From contig DATJSU010000054.1 of NCBI GenBank assembly GCA_035503915.1, positions 62,001 to 126,000 on the forward strand: a stretch of DNA of 64,000 bases, given 5' to 3'. The DNA is from DATJMJ01 sp035503915. GTDB taxonomy: Bacteria > Actinomycetota > Acidimicrobiia > Acidimicrobiales > Palsa-688. This document shows positions 17,507 through 26,533 of this stretch, piece after piece (the stretch's first letter is position 1; the number at the start of each line of letters is the position of its first letter). A program made the translations under genes and the position numbers. The notes beneath the pieces were generated by a model. It was not told the DNA's origin and ran no database searches. It worked only from the letters and a program-made list of their open reading frames with translations.

Positions 17507-19357
17507 TCAGATGTCTTCCTCGAGCACGGCGATCACATCGCCAGTCCCCACCGACGCGCCGGGCTCAACGCGCACCTCGACAACCCGGCCTGAGGACTCC
17601 GAGACGATGTTGTTCTCCATCTTCATTGCCTCGAGGACCCCTATCACCTGGCCTACTTCCAGTAAATCTCCCGGCTTGACAAGGACCCGCACGATCGTGC
17701 CCTGCATCGGTACGGTCACCTCTCCTCCCGCCGCCCCGCCGCGAGGCAACCGGCCGGCTGGGCCGGCTCCCCTGGGACCGGGCTTTTCCCGGCCCTTGTC
17801 GCGTTCACGGCCAGGGCGCGCTTGGCCAGGACGGAGCCAGACGCGCACCCGGTAGAGCCGCCCTCCGACCTCTACATCTACATCCTGGGGCTCGGGCCCT
17901 TGAGTACCAGAGGTGGCCGGCGAGGGAGGGCTCGCAACTGCGGCTGGGGCCGACGGCGCCCCCGGGAGGATCTCTGACCAATTGAGCCGGTCCGTGAGCC
18001 AGGTGGTCGAGTGCCTGCAGGCGATGAAGTCGTCGTGGGCGAGGACGGCTGCCTGGGCGGGGAGCGTCGTCGGCACCCCCTCGACCACGGTCTCTGACAG
18101 GGCGCGCAACAAGCGTCTGCGAGCGACCTCGCGATCAGGGCCCCATGCGACGAGCTTGGCCAAGAGGTTGTCGTAGTGCTGGCTGATGACGTCACCGCTC
18201 TCGTACCCCGAGTCGGAACGAACCCACGGGCCGGCCGGCAGCTTCAACCTGGAGATCGGGCCAGCCGCCGGCAGGAAACGCCCGTTGGAGGGGTCCTCGG
18301 CGTTGACCCGGACCTCGATCGCGTGGCCCGAGATTTGCAGCTCGTCTTGCCCGAAGGGGAGCGGTTCACCCGCGGCAACAGAGAGCTGCAAGCCGACCAG
18401 GTCTATTCCGGTTACGAGCTCGGTCACAGGGTGCTCGACTTGCAGGCGCGTGTTCATCTCCAGGAAAAAGAACTCCTCGTCCTGGTAGATGAACTCGACC
18501 GTCCCAGCGTTGGAGTAGCCGCACGCCTTGGCCACCTTGACGGCAGCGTCTCCCATTGCGCCCGCGACCCCCGGTGGCAGCCCCGGTGCCGGCGCCTCTT
18601 CGACCAACTTCTGGTGCCGCCGCTGGACCGAGCAGTCACGGGTGCCGAGGTGGAGGACATGGCCCTGAGCGTCCCCAAAGACCTGGACTTCAACGTGGCG
18701 CGGCCAGGAGAGGTATTTCTCGGCGTAGCATTCACCGCGGCCGAAGGCACCTTTTGCCTCTCGTTGAGCGGCCTCCAAGCCTTCGGCAGCCTGTTCGGCA
18801 CTGGCGACAACCCGCATCCCGCGGCCGCCGCCCCCGAAGGCTGCTTTGATCGCCACAGGCCAGCCATAGGCCTCGCCAAACGCGACTACCTCCGCCGGCC
18901 CTGACAGCGGCCCGTCAGTCCCGGGTACTGGTGCCACTCCAGCGCTCTTCGCTGCCGCTCGGCTGACGATCTTGTCGCCCATGACCTCGATGGCTTCGGG
19001 AGGGGGCCCCACCCATGTGGCGCCCGCAGCGAGCACCGCCCGAGCGAGCTCGGCGTTCTCGGCAAGGAAGCCATACCCAGGGTGCACAGCATCGGCTCCC
19101 GAGCGCTTGAGCACTTCTAGCAACCTGGCAACCGACAGGTAGCTCTCGGCCGAGCGAGCGGGCCCCAGCCGGTACGCCTCGTCAGCACAGCGGGCGTGAA
19201 GAGCCCCGCGGTCGGCGTCGGAGTAGACAGCTACCGAGACGAGCCCGAGGTCCCGGCAAGCCCTCATGATGCGGACGGCGATCTCTCCCCGGTTGGCGAC
19301 GAGGACCTTGGTAATGCGGCCCAGTGGGGTAATGCGGCCTAGTGGAGCTACCGGCAC
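17507..19357 (-). CDS. Acetyl/propionyl-CoA carboxylase alpha chain (biotin carboxylase + BCCP)
   Basis: This 616-residue protein carboxylates biotin and holds it on the same chain. Residues about 15-460 are biotin carboxylase with KVLVANRGEIAVRI, the ATP-grasp loop GGGGRGM, HLGTRDCSVQRRHQK and FLEMNTRLQVEHPVTE. After a Pro/Arg/Gly-rich linker, the last 75 residues are a biotinyl domain with the lysine motif EAMKMEN. The N-terminus carries a duplicated LGRIT, encoded by an 18-base tandem repeat at 19311-19346. It converges on the molybdoenzyme gene and is divergent from birA. The beta subunit is not in the window. Confidence 0.94.
   Translation of the reverse strand: MPVAPLGRITPLGRITKVLVANRGEIAVRIMRACRDLGLVSVAVYSDADRGALHARCADEAYRLGPARSAESYLSVARLLEVLKRSGADAVHPGYGFLAENAELARAVLAAGATWVGPPPEAIEVMGDKIVSRAAAKSAGVAPVPGTDGPLSGPAEVVAFGEAYGWPVAIKAAFGGGGRGMRVVASAEQAAEGLEAAQREAKGAFGRGECYAEKYLSWPRHVEVQVFGDAQGHVLHLGTRDCSVQRRHQKLVEEAPAPGLPPGVAGAMGDAAVKVAKACGYSNAGTVEFIYQDEEFFFLEMNTRLQVEHPVTELVTGIDLVGLQLSVAAGEPLPFGQDELQISGHAIEVRVNAEDPSNGRFLPAAGPISRLKLPAGPWVRSDSGYESGDVISQHYDNLLAKLVAWGPDREVARRRLLRALSETVVEGVPTTLPAQAAVLAHDDFIACRHSTTWLTDRLNWSEILPGAPSAPAAVASPPSPATSGTQGPEPQDVDVEVGGRLYRVRVWLRPGQARPGRERDKGREKPGPRGAGPAGRLPRGGAAGGEVTVPMQGTIVRVLVKPGDLLEVGQVIGVLEAMKMENNIVSESSGRVVEVRVEPGASVGTGDVIAVLEEDI
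19311..19346. repeat. 18-bp tandem duplication at the N-terminus of the biotin carboxylase gene
   Basis: GTAATGCGGCCCAGTGGG at 19311-19328 is followed directly by a copy at 19329-19346 that matches 16 of 18 positions. On the coding strand it duplicates six codons just after the start codon, giving LGRIT twice. The reading frame is kept. Confidence 0.85.
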
Positions 19358-19384
19358 GATCCGGCAGTCTGCCAGGCTGGAGAG

Positions 19385-20185
19385 GTGCGCGTCGATGTGA
19401 AGGTGGTGGCCGACCGCGAGGTGGCCCGCCTGGCCCGGGCTCGCTTCAACCGTTTGGTCCAGCTAGCCGAGACGACTTCAACCAACACGGTGGTCGCTGA
19501 GGAGGCTTCCATCGGGGCCCCGGAAGGGCTTGTTGTGGTTGCCGACTACCAATCCGCCGGGCGAGGCCGCTTCGAGCGGAAGTGGGAGGCGCCCCGCGGC
19601 GCCTCCCTCTTGTTTTCCGTCTTGGCGCGCCCGGGGGCGGCCGAGCTGCCACCGAGCCGCCGCCACCTGGCCGTGGCAGCTGTTTCTCTCGCGCTCGCCG
19701 AGGCTGCGGGGCGCGCGGCCTCGGTGCGGTTGGCTCTCAAGTGGCCGAACGACCTCATCGCGGCGGGGGCACCCGGCCTCAAGGTCGCGGGGCTGCTCGC
19801 CGAGGTGACGACCGACGGCGGTCTCGTGGTGGGCGCCGGCCTAAACGTGGCTTGGGCCCCCGAAGGCGCCACCTGCGTCGAGGCGCTCGCGGGTCGCCCA
19901 GTCGACCGGGGAGCGCTCCTCGTCGAAGCGCTGCTCGCCCTGGACCGGCTCTATGGGGACTGGGACCACGTGGCACAGCTCTACCGGGAGTCGTGCGCGA
20001 CGATCGGCAGGACTGTGACCGTGAGCTATTGCGGCCGCGCCCCCGACCTGAGCGGGACTGCTGTGGATGTCGACGACGCCGGCCGCCTACTTGTACGCGC
20101 CGCAGGAGACGACGCGTTCCTCGGCCGCCTGGTGGCGGTCGCCGCGGGCGATGTCGTGCACGCTCGCACCGGGACAAGCGCGTAG
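19385..20185 (+). CDS. birA: Biotin--[acetyl-CoA-carboxylase] ligase
   Basis: BirA activates biotin as biotinyl-AMP and attaches it to the BCCP lysine. Diagnostic patterns are QLAETTSTNTVV near the N-terminus, SAGRGRFERKWEAPRGASLL (the biotin and AMP binding loop), LKWPNDL and GAGLNV. A C-terminal SH3-like domain completes the 266 residues. No N-terminal DNA-binding domain is present, so it is a ligase and not a repressor. It starts at GTG 19385, only 27 bases from the divergent carboxylase gene that encodes its substrate. Confidence 0.93.
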   Translation: MRVDVKVVADREVARLARARFNRLVQLAETTSTNTVVAEEASIGAPEGLVVVADYQSAGRGRFERKWEAPRGASLLFSVLARPGAAELPPSRRHLAVAAVSLALAEAAGRAASVRLALKWPNDLIAAGAPGLKVAGLLAEVTTDGGLVVGAGLNVAWAPEGATCVEALAGRPVDRGALLVEALLALDRLYGDWDHVAQLYRESCATIGRTVTVSYCGRAPDLSGTAVDVDDAGRLLVRAAGDDAFLGRLVAVAAGDVVHARTGTSA

Positions 20186-20197
20186 GGTTTCTAGGCA

Positions 20198-21307
20198 ATG
20201 AAGGCCTTGGTGCTGGCTGGAGGTGCCGGGACGCGTTTGCGCCCCATCACTTATACGAGGGCTAAGCAGCTCGTCCCCGTTGCCAACAAGCCTGTGCTTT
20301 TCTACGGCTTGGAAGCGATCGCAGCCGCGGGCATCAAGGAGGTGGGCATGGTCGTGGGGGACACCGCAGCCGAAGTGAGGGCGGCCGTCGGGGACGGCTC
20401 GAGTTTCGGTCTCGAAGTGACCTACCTCCCCCAGGAGGCACCCCTCGGATTGGCTCACGGGGTGCTGATCGGGCGAGAGTTCCTAGGCGACGATGACTTC
20501 GTCATGTACCTGGGAGACAACCTCTTGCAGCAGGACCTGGCGAGCTTTGTCGCCCGTTTCGAAGCGCAGCGCTCTCGTGCCACGGCACCCCGCCTCGGGG
20601 AGGACGCGCTTCTCCTGCCGGCGGCTCAGATCTTGCTCAAGAAAGTTGAAGATCCGCAGCGTTTCGGTGTCGCGGAGCTGGGGCCCTCGGGCCACGTCAC
20701 GCGCCTTGTCGAAAAACCCGTCGTGCCAGCCTCGGATCTCGCCCTCGTCGGTGTTTACCTCTTCGACAACCGCATCCATGAGGCGGTTGCGGCGATAGAG
20801 CCCTCTGCGCGGGGGGAGCTGGAGATAACCGATGCCATCCAATGGCTGATAGACCAGGGCCATATCGTGCTCTCGGAGATATTGGAGGGCTGGTGGATCG
20901 ACACCGGCAAACTGACACCTTTGCTCGAAGCCAACCGCTTGCTCCTCGAAGGGCTCGAGCGCCACATCGAGGGCGCGGTCGATGCCCTCAGCCAACTGGA
21001 CGGCCGAGTCGTAGTAGAAGCGGGGGCTCACGTTGTGAGGAGCCACGTGCGCGGCCCAGCGGTTGTCGGAGCGGGTTCGCAGGTCGTCGACAGTTTTATC
21101 GGGCCGTTCACAGCAATTGGTGAGGGGTGCCTCGTCGAGCACTCCGAGATCGAGCATTGCGTGCTCCTGGGTGCGGTAAAAGTCGTTGACGCTGGCCGCT
21201 TGGAGGACTCATTGCTCGGCTACGGCGTCGAAGTCACCCGCAGCGCCCGCCGCCCCCGGGCGACGCGGCTCATGGTCGGGGACCACTGCGTCGTGGATCT
21301 TTCCTGA
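20198..21307 (+). CDS. rfbA: Glucose-1-phosphate thymidylyltransferase, long form with beta-helix tail
   Basis: The enzyme makes dTDP-glucose, the first step toward dTDP-rhamnose. The N-terminus has the nucleotidyltransferase signature ALVLAGGAGTRLRPITY, followed by a KQLVP loop and the metal-binding VMYLGDNLL. The 369-residue length includes a C-terminal left-handed beta-helix stretch (VVVEAGAHVVRSHVRGPAVV and following). That feature belongs to the long, StrD-like class and not the short 290-residue RmlA. It begins 12 bases after birA and is followed 2 bases later by rfbB. Confidence 0.92.
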   Translation: MKALVLAGGAGTRLRPITYTRAKQLVPVANKPVLFYGLEAIAAAGIKEVGMVVGDTAAEVRAAVGDGSSFGLEVTYLPQEAPLGLAHGVLIGREFLGDDDFVMYLGDNLLQQDLASFVARFEAQRSRATAPRLGEDALLLPAAQILLKKVEDPQRFGVAELGPSGHVTRLVEKPVVPASDLALVGVYLFDNRIHEAVAAIEPSARGELEITDAIQWLIDQGHIVLSEILEGWWIDTGKLTPLLEANRLLLEGLERHIEGAVDALSQLDGRVVVEAGAHVVRSHVRGPAVVGAGSQVVDSFIGPFTAIGEGCLVEHSEIEHCVLLGAVKVVDAGRLEDSLLGYGVEVTRSARRPRATRLMVGDHCVVDLS

Positions 21308-21309
21308 CC

Positions 21310-22266
21310 ATGAAATTACTTGTCACCGGTGGCGCCGGCTTTATCGGCTCGAACTACGTGCGCTGGGTGCTCTCGCACACAGACGACGAAGTGACTGTCT
21401 ACGACGCTCTCACCTACGCCGGTAACCTCGCCACGCTCAAAGACGTCGAAGAATCCTTTGGCAGTCGTTATCATTTCGTTCACGCCAGCATCTGCGACTT
21501 TGGGGCTCTAGAAAAGGCGGTGCGCGGGCACGACGCAGTCGTGCATTTTGCGGCCGAGAGCCACGTCGACCGTTCGATCGCAGGGCCCGAAGACTTTGCC
21601 ATGACAAATTGCGTCGGGACGAACCTGGTGATGCACGCTTGCCGGCGGCTCGGCGCCGAGCGGGCCGTGCACATTAGTACTGACGAGGTCTACGGTTCTG
21701 TGCCCCAAGGCCGCTCGGGCGAAAAGGACTTGCTCGAGCCGCGGTCACCTTATTCGGCCTCCAAGGCGGGGTCTGACCTGATCGCGCTCTCGTATTTCAC
21801 TACGTACGGGCTCCCTGTCGTGGTGACGAGGTCGTCGAACAACTTCGGCCCCTGGCAATACCCCGAAAAGTTGGTACCCCTCTTCCTTACCAACCTCCTC
21901 GACGGTAAGAACGTGCCGCTCTATGGCGATGGGCTCAACCAGAGGGACTGGCTTTTTGTCGAGGACAATTGCGCTGCTATCGACCTTTTGCTCCGGCGGG
22001 GACAAGCGGGCGAAATTTACAACATAGGGGCCGGCAATGAGATGCCAAACCGCGAACTGGTAGACAAGCTTTTGGCTTTGGCGGGCGCCGGCCCCGAAAG
22101 GGTCGACTACGTGACCGACCGCCTCGGCCATGACCGGCGCTATAGCGTCGACTCCTCCAAAGTCCGCTCTCTTGGCTGGTCACCAGAGCACAACCTCGAC
22201 GACGCATTGGAGCTCACGTACCGGTGGTACGGCGAAAACCGTTGGTGGTGGGAGCCTTTGAAGTGA
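21310..22266 (+). CDS. rfbB: dTDP-glucose 4,6-dehydratase
   Basis: This extended short-chain dehydrogenase has the NAD-binding TGGAGFIGSNYVRW, the characteristic HFAAESHVDRSI, the active-site HISTDEVYG and the catalytic YSASKAGSD (YxxxK). It converts dTDP-glucose to the 4-keto-6-deoxy intermediate. At 318 residues it is full length for the family. Its stop overlaps the GTG of rfbD, so translation is probably coupled. Confidence 0.95.
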   Translation: MKLLVTGGAGFIGSNYVRWVLSHTDDEVTVYDALTYAGNLATLKDVEESFGSRYHFVHASICDFGALEKAVRGHDAVVHFAAESHVDRSIAGPEDFAMTNCVGTNLVMHACRRLGAERAVHISTDEVYGSVPQGRSGEKDLLEPRSPYSASKAGSDLIALSYFTTYGLPVVVTRSSNNFGPWQYPEKLVPLFLTNLLDGKNVPLYGDGLNQRDWLFVEDNCAAIDLLLRRGQAGEIYNIGAGNEMPNRELVDKLLALAGAGPERVDYVTDRLGHDRRYSVDSSKVRSLGWSPEHNLDDALELTYRWYGENRWWWEPLK

Positions 22267-23144
22267 GGGCGCTCATCACAGGCGCCGGGGGGCAGGTCGG
22301 CAGGGAGCTCGAGGCGGCGCTAGCTGCCAGTCCCCATCACGAAGTACTGGCACTTTCACACGGCGACCTCGACATCTCGGACCGTGAGCGTGCCCTCCAA
22401 GTGCTCGGCGAATGGAGCCCGGAAGTGGTCATCAACGCGGCTGCTTTCACGGCGGTTGACGCATGTGAGGAACAGCGCGACAAGGCCTTTGCGATCAACG
22501 CCATCGGGGCGCGCAACCTGGCCGAGGGGGCAAGGCTCGCCGGGGCTCATTTGGTGCACCTTTCGACGGACTACGTTTTCGACGGCGAGTCGCCCCGTCC
22601 TTATACGGAGTGGGACGAGCCGCACCCTATTTGTGCCTACGGGGAATCAAAATTGGCTGGAGAACGAGAGGTGCTCTCGTTGCTCCCAGGGGCTGCAGTA
22701 GTGCGGACTTCATGGGTTTGCGGACGCTACGGCGCGAACATGTTGAAGACCATCCTGCGCCTCGCCGGCACGCCCGGGCAGTTGCGCTTCGTGGACGACC
22801 AGCGTGGCTGCCCGACATTTGCCGACGACCTCGCAGCTATGCTCGTGCGCCTTGGCGTCGAGCGCATCCCAGGGACTTTCCATGTGACCAACCAGGGCGT
22901 GACGACGTGGTACGGCTTTGCGCGCGAAGTGCTTTCGGCGGCCGGCGAAGACCCGGCGCGGGTGCTGCCAATCAGGACCGAAGACCTCGTCCCAGCTCGG
23001 CCGGCTCGCCGGCCCAAGAACTCGGTGCTTGACAACGCCGCGCTCCGGCTCCTCGGCCTCGCTCTTCTCCCGGGTTATCAAGCCGCGCTTGAGCGCACGG
23101 TCGCCCACCTGGTCGCCCAAGCTCGCTCAGCGGCTACCACGTGA
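22263..23144 (+). CDS. rfbD: dTDP-4-dehydrorhamnose reductase
   Basis: The 293-residue protein has TGAGGQVGRELEAAL at the N-terminus, INAAAFTAVDACEE, LSTDYVFDGE and the catalytic YGESKLAGE. It reduces dTDP-4-keto-L-rhamnose to dTDP-L-rhamnose. GTG 22263 overlaps the rfbB stop; the longer open frame upstream lies inside rfbB and is not used. It is followed by a GTG overlap with the glycosyltransferase gene. Confidence 0.94.
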   Translation: MRALITGAGGQVGRELEAALAASPHHEVLALSHGDLDISDRERALQVLGEWSPEVVINAAAFTAVDACEEQRDKAFAINAIGARNLAEGARLAGAHLVHLSTDYVFDGESPRPYTEWDEPHPICAYGESKLAGEREVLSLLPGAAVVRTSWVCGRYGANMLKTILRLAGTPGQLRFVDDQRGCPTFADDLAAMLVRLGVERIPGTFHVTNQGVTTWYGFAREVLSAAGEDPARVLPIRTEDLVPARPARRPKNSVLDNAALRLLGLALLPGYQAALERTVAHLVAQARSAATT

Positions 23145-24040
23145 CAGGAGGGGCCGTCGGCGCGGTCGTCGTCAACTACAACGCTCGCGACCACTTGCTC
23201 ACTTGCGTCGGGAGCTTGCGGTGTGATGACGTCAATCAGGTTGTGGTTGCCGACAACGGCTCGAAGGACGGGTCGGAACTCGCACTGCTCGAGGCGTACC
23301 CGGCAGTCAGGTGGGCACCGACGGGCAGCAACCTGGGTTATGGGAGCGCCGCCAATATCGGCGCCAAACTGCTTAGTTCGCCGTACCTCCTCGTCTGTAA
23401 CCCCGATGTGACCGTACGCCCGGGGGCCATTGGGGCGCTGCGGCGGCTCCTCGAGTCCAGGCCCGAGGTGGCCGTTGCCGGGCCCCGGATCCTCAACGGT
23501 GACGGCACCCTTTACCCCTCGGCGCGACGTTTCCCCGGCATGTTGGAGGCCTTTGTCCATGGCATCATCGGTCAGTTCTGGCAGCGCAACCCGTTCTCGA
23601 AGCGCTACAGGATGACTGAGTGGGACCACGCCGTACGCCGGGACGTGGACTGGGTGTCGGGTTCGTGCTTCCTCGTAAGGAGGACCGCCTGGGACGCCGT
23701 GGGGGGTTTTGACGAGCGGTACTTCATGTACCTGGAGGACGTTGACCTTTGCTGGCGCCTCCGCCAAGCCGGCTGGGCTGTTACATATGAGCCGGAGGCC
23801 GAGGTAGTGCACGTCCAGGGCGTCTCCGCGGACCGGCACCCCTACCGCATGCTGCTCGCGCACCACGTGTCGATGTGGCGCTTCGCAGTACAGACAACTA
23901 AAGGGCCGAAGCGCTGCATGCTTGCCCTCGTCGTACCCGGCCTCGCTGTCCGCCTGGTGCTCACGGTGACCAGGCGCTTTGTGAGCGGGCTCGCTCTCAG
24001 CGCGCGAACAACCAGGCGGGCCCACGCCCCCTCCCACTGA
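23141..24040 (+). CDS. GT2 family glycosyltransferase, WbbL-like rhamnosyltransferase
   Basis: A 299-residue GT-A fold enzyme with AVVVNYNARDHLLTCVGSL at the N-terminus. It has the metal-binding LLVCNPDVTV and the C-terminal GGFDERYFMYLEDVDLCWR acid motif of rhamnosyl GT2 enzymes. Its position directly after rfbA-rfbB-rfbD, with a GTGA overlap, suggests it uses dTDP-rhamnose. In mycobacteria WbbL adds rhamnose to the cell-wall linker, but the acceptor here is unknown. Confidence 0.85.
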   Translation: MTGGAVGAVVVNYNARDHLLTCVGSLRCDDVNQVVVADNGSKDGSELALLEAYPAVRWAPTGSNLGYGSAANIGAKLLSSPYLLVCNPDVTVRPGAIGALRRLLESRPEVAVAGPRILNGDGTLYPSARRFPGMLEAFVHGIIGQFWQRNPFSKRYRMTEWDHAVRRDVDWVSGSCFLVRRTAWDAVGGFDERYFMYLEDVDLCWRLRQAGWAVTYEPEAEVVHVQGVSADRHPYRMLLAHHVSMWRFAVQTTKGPKRCMLALVVPGLAVRLVLTVTRRFVSGLALSARTTRRAHAPSH

Positions 24041-24061
24041 ACGATAACCTGTCAGGTCGTT

Positions 24062-24919
24062 ATGGGAAAAGCCTCTTCGGCCAAGAAAGTCGCCCGCGCG
24101 GCGGGAATGGGTGGTAGCCGCGCCTACGGCACGAGGCCACCGTGGAACTACTACGTGGCCGTCTTCGTACTGGTCCTGCTCGGCGTGGTTGGCGTCTACA
24201 ACAGCCGCGAGTACTTGGACGGCAAGGTCAACGGCGCCGGTACCGTCGCGCCGACGGTAGGGGCCCACTGGGTCGAGGGCCTTGCCGTCGACGCGTGCGG
24301 CAAGCTCCTCCCCCCGATCAAGACAAACCGGGACCCCTACGGCATAACCACCCACGGGGATGGCGTCATCTACATCTCGCCGAAGGTCAAATCGGCGGCC
24401 GGGCACAATGCGACACTGGGCAAGTTCGCCAGCTCGATCGGTATGACGCTGAACGCAGGCGAGCTCGAAGTGCCGGGCGGGAAGCTCTACCAGGCTGGGG
24501 ACACCTGCGAGGGCAAGCCCGGCCAGGTCTACGTGATGACATGGTCTTCCCCCCAGGCGCCCCAAAGCGACGGGGTCCTCCAGGACAAGGACCAGGTCAG
24601 CCAGTCCAGCGGCCTCGAGGACACCTGCAACCCCGATTGTGACTCGGGTGTGCTCCTAGAGAACGACCAGCTCGTCACCATCGCCTTCCTCCCGACGGCG
24701 CCCAAGCACACCACCCCAAGCATCCTGCAGCCACCTGCGTCGGTCGTCGCCAAGCTGACGACCTTGGTGGCCAACGGTGGCACGACTACCACTACCGCCA
24801 CCGTCCCGCCCACGACGTCCAAGACGGGCAAGTCAACGAGCACCACCACGTCGACCAAGCCCACCACCTCGACCACCTCGACCACGTCCACCACGTCGAG
24901 CAAGAAGAGCACCAAGTGA
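24062..24919 (+). CDS. Membrane-anchored protein with Thr/Ser-rich tail, function unknown
   Basis: This 285-residue protein has a basic N-terminus (KASSAKKVARAAG), one helix at about 30-46 (YYVAVFVLVLLGVVGVY) and an extracytoplasmic domain with three cysteine-containing loops. The last 60 residues are almost pure Thr/Ser/Lys, encoded by imperfect 9-base ACC/TCG repeats. The tail could be glycosylated or span the cell wall. It is cotranscribed with the epimerase that follows (GTGA overlap) and lies downstream of the rhamnose genes, which suggests an envelope role. No family recognised. Confidence 0.65.
   Translation: MGKASSAKKVARAAGMGGSRAYGTRPPWNYYVAVFVLVLLGVVGVYNSREYLDGKVNGAGTVAPTVGAHWVEGLAVDACGKLLPPIKTNRDPYGITTHGDGVIYISPKVKSAAGHNATLGKFASSIGMTLNAGELEVPGGKLYQAGDTCEGKPGQVYVMTWSSPQAPQSDGVLQDKDQVSQSSGLEDTCNPDCDSGVLLENDQLVTIAFLPTAPKHTTPSILQPPASVVAKLTTLVANGGTTTTTATVPPTTSKTGKSTSTTTSTKPTTSTTSTTSTTSSKKSTK
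24838..24917. repeat. Low-complexity 9-bp repeat tract encoding the Thr/Ser tail
   Basis: Units such as ACCACCTCG and ACCACGTCG recur in frame across about 80 bases near the 3' end of the gene. The repeat is likely prone to length change and keeps the reading frame because the unit is a multiple of three. Confidence 0.6.
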
Positions 24920-25899
24920 GCGCGTCCGGCGCCAAGCCGGTCTATAGCGCCTTGGTGACCGGCGGCGCCGGGTTCATCGGCTCGACCCTGGTGGACCGCC
25001 TGCTTGCCGAGGGCCACACCGTCGACGTCGTGGACGACCTCTCCAGCGGCTCGCTCGCCAACCTCGCCGAGGCACGGACCGCAGGGAGCGGGCGCTTCCA
25101 TTTCCACCAGTTGGACATCCGCTCCCATGATGTCGTCGGCCTGATGGAGCGCCGCAAGCCCGAGGTCGTGTTCCATCTTGCAGCCCAAAAAGACGTCAGG
25201 GTCTCTGTGGATGACCCCGTCCTTGACGCTGACATAAACATCCTTGGCTCCTTGCGAGTGCTCGAAGGGGCGAGGGTGGGGGGGGCTCGGAAGTTTGTTT
25301 TCGCAGCGAGCGGCGGCACTCTCTACGGCGACACGGACCAGCTCCCCACCAAGGAGTCGGCCCCGCACCAGCCGGTTTCTCCTTACGGGATAACCAAGAA
25401 AGCCTTTATCGACTACTTGTTCGCTTACCGTGCGCTGCACGGCCTCGAGTACGCAGCGCTCGCGCTCTCCAATGTCTATGGGCCGCGCCAGGATCCTCAT
25501 GGCGAGGCCGGTGTCGTAGCCATCTTTGCCGGCCGGCTCTTGGCAGGCGAGCCCTGCCTGATCTACGGGGACGGCAGCCAGACCCGCGACTACGTCTATG
25601 TCGACGACGTCGTTGACGCGTTCTCCCGCGCCTCGGGCCGCGGGAGCGGGCTCATCTGCAACATCGGCACCAGCACCGAGACCAGCGTCAACGACCTGTA
25701 CTGGACGATGGCTCGCAATGCGGGGATAGACCAGCCGCCGCTCTACGCTCCTGCGCGGGCGGGTGAGCTCCAGCGGAGCTCTCTCGATATCGGCCGTGCA
25801 GCCATCCATCTCGGGTGGAAACCGTGGACCACGCTCGAAAAGGGCACCGCGGCAGTGCTCGAGTGGTCGCAGGCGAAGGCTTCCGCAGCCGCCGGCTAG
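24916..25899 (+). CDS. NAD-dependent sugar epimerase, UDP-glucose 4-epimerase-like
   Basis: An extended SDR of 327 residues with VTGGAGFIGSTLVDRLLAEG, HLAAQKDVRVSVDDP, AASGGTLYGD and the catalytic YGITKKAFIDY (YxxxK). The pattern GDGSQTRDYVYVDDVVDA is typical of UDP-galactose/glucuronate 4-epimerases in polysaccharide loci. It probably supplies a nucleotide sugar for the surface polymer made by the surrounding genes. The exact sugar cannot be fixed from sequence. It overlaps the preceding gene by 4 bases. Confidence 0.85.
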   Translation: MSASGAKPVYSALVTGGAGFIGSTLVDRLLAEGHTVDVVDDLSSGSLANLAEARTAGSGRFHFHQLDIRSHDVVGLMERRKPEVVFHLAAQKDVRVSVDDPVLDADINILGSLRVLEGARVGGARKFVFAASGGTLYGDTDQLPTKESAPHQPVSPYGITKKAFIDYLFAYRALHGLEYAALALSNVYGPRQDPHGEAGVVAIFAGRLLAGEPCLIYGDGSQTRDYVYVDDVVDAFSRASGRGSGLICNIGTSTETSVNDLYWTMARNAGIDQPPLYAPARAGELQRSSLDIGRAAIHLGWKPWTTLEKGTAAVLEWSQAKASAAAG

Positions 25900-25911
25900 G
25901 CGGAGCCCGGT

Positions 25912-26508
25912 TTAGCGCGGGATCTCCGCGGTGGCCAGCTTCAGTCGCACGCCGGGTTGGAAGCTCAGCACGGCGCTGACCGGTACGGCAATCAACTTAT
26001 GGCCGAAAAAGAGGCGCTCTTCGCTCACCAGCACCTGAACAATGGCGAAATCCGTTGGGCCGACCTCGAAGCCGGCGACGGTGCCGATGGGGCCGTCGGA
26101 GGCATAAACCGTTTCGCCAGGATAAGTCTCGGCTTCTCCTGCGGGGGCCGTGGCTCGAACTTCGACCGTTGGCAGTGCCGGCCCCCCGAGCATGGGCCCC
26201 CGGAAGGGTACGAACCCTGTTGGCACGCCGGGCAGGATTTCCTTTCGCTCGGCTTGGGGGAGCTGTTCGAGGTCGTCTTCGCGGCACGTCAGCTGGACGC
26301 CTTCGCCAACCTCGGCGACGAGCGCGACCGGGACCAGGCGGCCGAGGCCGATGCGATGTTCCGGCTCGGCCACGAGATGGGTCACGCGAAGCGAGGCTGG
26401 GTCCACAACGATCGCGTGCAGGGTGTACGAAGTCGTGCTTGATCGTCCCGCACCGGTGCTTGCGCAGGTGACTTTGGCGCCCAGGACCAGGCGCTCAGCC
26501 GTAGGCAT
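25912..26508 (-). CDS. PRC-barrel-like domain protein, function unknown
   Basis: The 198-residue protein seems to hold two related beta-rich halves. The first has LVLGAKVTCAS... IVVDPASLRVTHLVAEP and the second ETVYASDGPIGTVAGFEVGPTDFAIVQVLVSE. Both halves follow the pattern of PRC-barrel domains, which bind RNA, photosynthetic centres or other partners. ATG 26508 has GGGGG about 7 bases upstream. It is the last gene of a minus-strand run after rfbC-cofD-cofE. No specific function can be assigned. Confidence 0.65.
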   Translation of the reverse strand: MPTAERLVLGAKVTCASTGAGRSSTTSYTLHAIVVDPASLRVTHLVAEPEHRIGLGRLVPVALVAEVGEGVQLTCREDDLEQLPQAERKEILPGVPTGFVPFRGPMLGGPALPTVEVRATAPAGEAETYPGETVYASDGPIGTVAGFEVGPTDFAIVQVLVSEERLFFGHKLIAVPVSAVLSFQPGVRLKLATAEIPR

Positions 26509-26533
26509 TCATGCCCCCTTTGTCTTGTAGTAC

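Noticed and set aside
24838..24917. CRISPR-like or intergenic repeat array
   Set aside because: The 9-base units are inside a gene, have no spacers and encode a Thr/Ser tail.
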